Assembly (NCBI GenBank): GCA_016283755.1
Contig: JAEENO010000048.1
Span: 1-57,713, forward strand
Direction: 5' to 3'
Origin: Lachnospiraceae bacterium
GTDB lineage: Bacteria; Bacillota; Clostridia; Lachnospirales; Lachnospiraceae
Length of the DNA stretch: 57,713 bases
Position numbers and translations under genes: made by a program. The notes under the pieces were generated by a model. It did no database searches. It had not been told where the DNA came from and saw only the letters and a program-made list of their open reading frames with translations. The first letter of the stretch is position 1. Every line of letters begins with the position of its first letter. Positions 57,130-57,713 of this stretch are shown here, in pieces.

Positions 57130-57254
57130 GTGGACTTAGATTCTAAGGATCAGTTAGCAGGAAGTTTCTCTTGCAGATTTCAAACTACTACAATTTAATA
57201 TAGTTTACCGAGTTCTATTTGTGGTATCAATTTACGGCAGTGAACTCAAAAAAC

Positions 57255-57266
57255 GGCAAGGATGCC
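57255..57266 (+). promoter_or_regulatory. GGA hairpin in flagellin 2 leader, probable CsrA site
   Basis: GGCA-AGGA-TGCC, loop GGA at 57260-57262, exactly 23 bases before the GGA of the Shine-Dalgarno AAGGAGG (57281-57287). Matches the flagellin 1 element except for one loop base and the outer pair. Confidence 0.75.
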
Positions 57267-57295
57267 AAGATTATATTTTCAAGGAGGAAAAATTT

Positions 57296-57713
57296 ATGAG
57301 TATGGTAGTACAGCACAATTTATCAGCAATGAACACAAACAGACAGTTGGGTATCTCTACAGGTGATTTATCCAAGTCTACAGAGAAGTTATCAAGTGGT
57401 TACAGAATCAACCGTGCAGGCGATGACGCAGCAGGATTAAAGATTTCTGAGAAGATGAGAAGCCAGATCCGTGGTCTTGACCAGGCATCTGATAACGCAG
57501 CTAACGGTATATCTCTTATCCAGACAGCAGAAGGTGCTCTTAATGAGACCCACGCTATCCTTCAGAGAATGAATCAGTTGGCAGTTCAGGGTGCTAACGA
57601 TACTAATGAAGATATCGACCGTGATGCTATTAACGAAGAGTTACAGGCACTCACAGAAGAGATCGATAGAATTTCTTCAACAACACAGTTCAACAAGAAG
57701 AATCTTCTTGATG
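57296..57713 (+). CDS. fliC: Flagellin 2, cut by the window end
   Basis: First 139 residues of a second flagellin. It differs from flagellin 1 at only two of these positions (Glu24 to Asp, Ala42 to Gly), with many synonymous changes in the DNA, so the conserved D0/D1 region is under strong protein-level constraint or was homogenised by gene conversion. AAGGAGGA precedes the ATG. The variable middle and C-terminus are outside the window. Confidence 0.95.
   Translation, partial: MSMVVQHNLSAMNTNRQLGISTGDLSKSTEKLSSGYRINRAGDDAAGLKISEKMRSQIRGLDQASDNAANGISLIQTAEGALNETHAILQRMNQLAVQGANDTNEDIDRDAINEELQALTEEIDRISSTTQFNKKNLLD

Noticed and set aside
1-57713. CRISPR array, prophage, insertion sequence, rRNA or tRNA genes
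   Set aside because: No regularly spaced repeats, integrase or transposase genes, and no cloverleaf or rRNA-like sequence were seen.

Overview
The window looks like chromosome of a low-to-mid GC, strongly Shine-Dalgarno-dependent member of the Bacillota, most likely a motile anaerobe of the Lachnospiraceae (Clostridia). The evidence is the flagellin type, the FliW/CsrA pair, the FeoA-FeoB fusion, paired FlgK proteins, BspA-like surface proteins and DUF2975/XRE cassettes. The genus cannot be fixed from sequence alone. There is no rRNA, recognisable tRNA, insertion sequence, prophage or CRISPR array.

Layout. 1-5.9 kb: queF (queuosine), a toxin-tail remnant with a small partner gene, the pseudouridine salvage operon psuK-psuG, an aldehyde dehydrogenase and a DegV/FakB-type protein. 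6-9.2 kb: two cassettes, each a DUF2975-type membrane protein plus a tiny XRE regulator, with a DUF4173-type membrane protein in the first. Both are preceded by the same operator-promoter arrangement. 9.2-17.6 kb: a second DegV gene with an acidic lipoprotein, thymidine kinase, an 8-oxoguanine glycosylase behind a membrane HD-GYP protein, an M32 carboxypeptidase and a hybrid histidine kinase. 17.7-21.8 kb: a TetR regulator and a tight four-gene redox/membrane operon (flavin-reductase fold, SDR, DUF1295, 6-TM protein) with repeated GGTCAA-type inverted sites between them. 21.9-25.8 kb: a HAD hydrolase and two chemoreceptors with six-TM N-termini. 26-31.6 kb: an envelope/turgor cluster (ECF sigma, putative anti-sigma, LiaF-like protein, KtrB/KtrA potassium uptake, MscS, DUF1294, PspC). 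31.7-40 kb: two paralogous BspA-like secreted proteins flanking a toxin-antitoxin pair, then an MBOAT acyltransferase and an SGNH partner. 40-45.5 kb: a Dabb protein, the FeoA-FeoB fusion, a DUF4163/DUF3298 lipoprotein and a threonine-aldolase-family enzyme.

45.5 kb to the end is a late flagellar locus: flgM-flgN-flgK-flgK2-flgL, fliW-csrA, flaG-fliD-fliS-fliT-like, and two flagellin genes (the second cut by the window edge). It contains the filament cap, hook-filament junction and filament proteins with their chaperones, plus the anti-sigma-28 factor. It also holds the post-transcriptional FliW/CsrA switch. Both flagellin leaders carry a short hairpin presenting GGA at exactly the same distance from the Shine-Dalgarno sequence, which fits CsrA control. 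The fliW leader is itself highly structured, with a hairpin lying between the Shine-Dalgarno sequence and the start codon.

The points most worth following up are the flagellin and fliW RNA leaders, the TetR-linked redox operon, the shared operator of the two DUF2975/XRE cassettes, the start-less toxin-like tail near 0.9 kb, and the sigma-factor gene whose ribosome-binding site points to an AUA codon.
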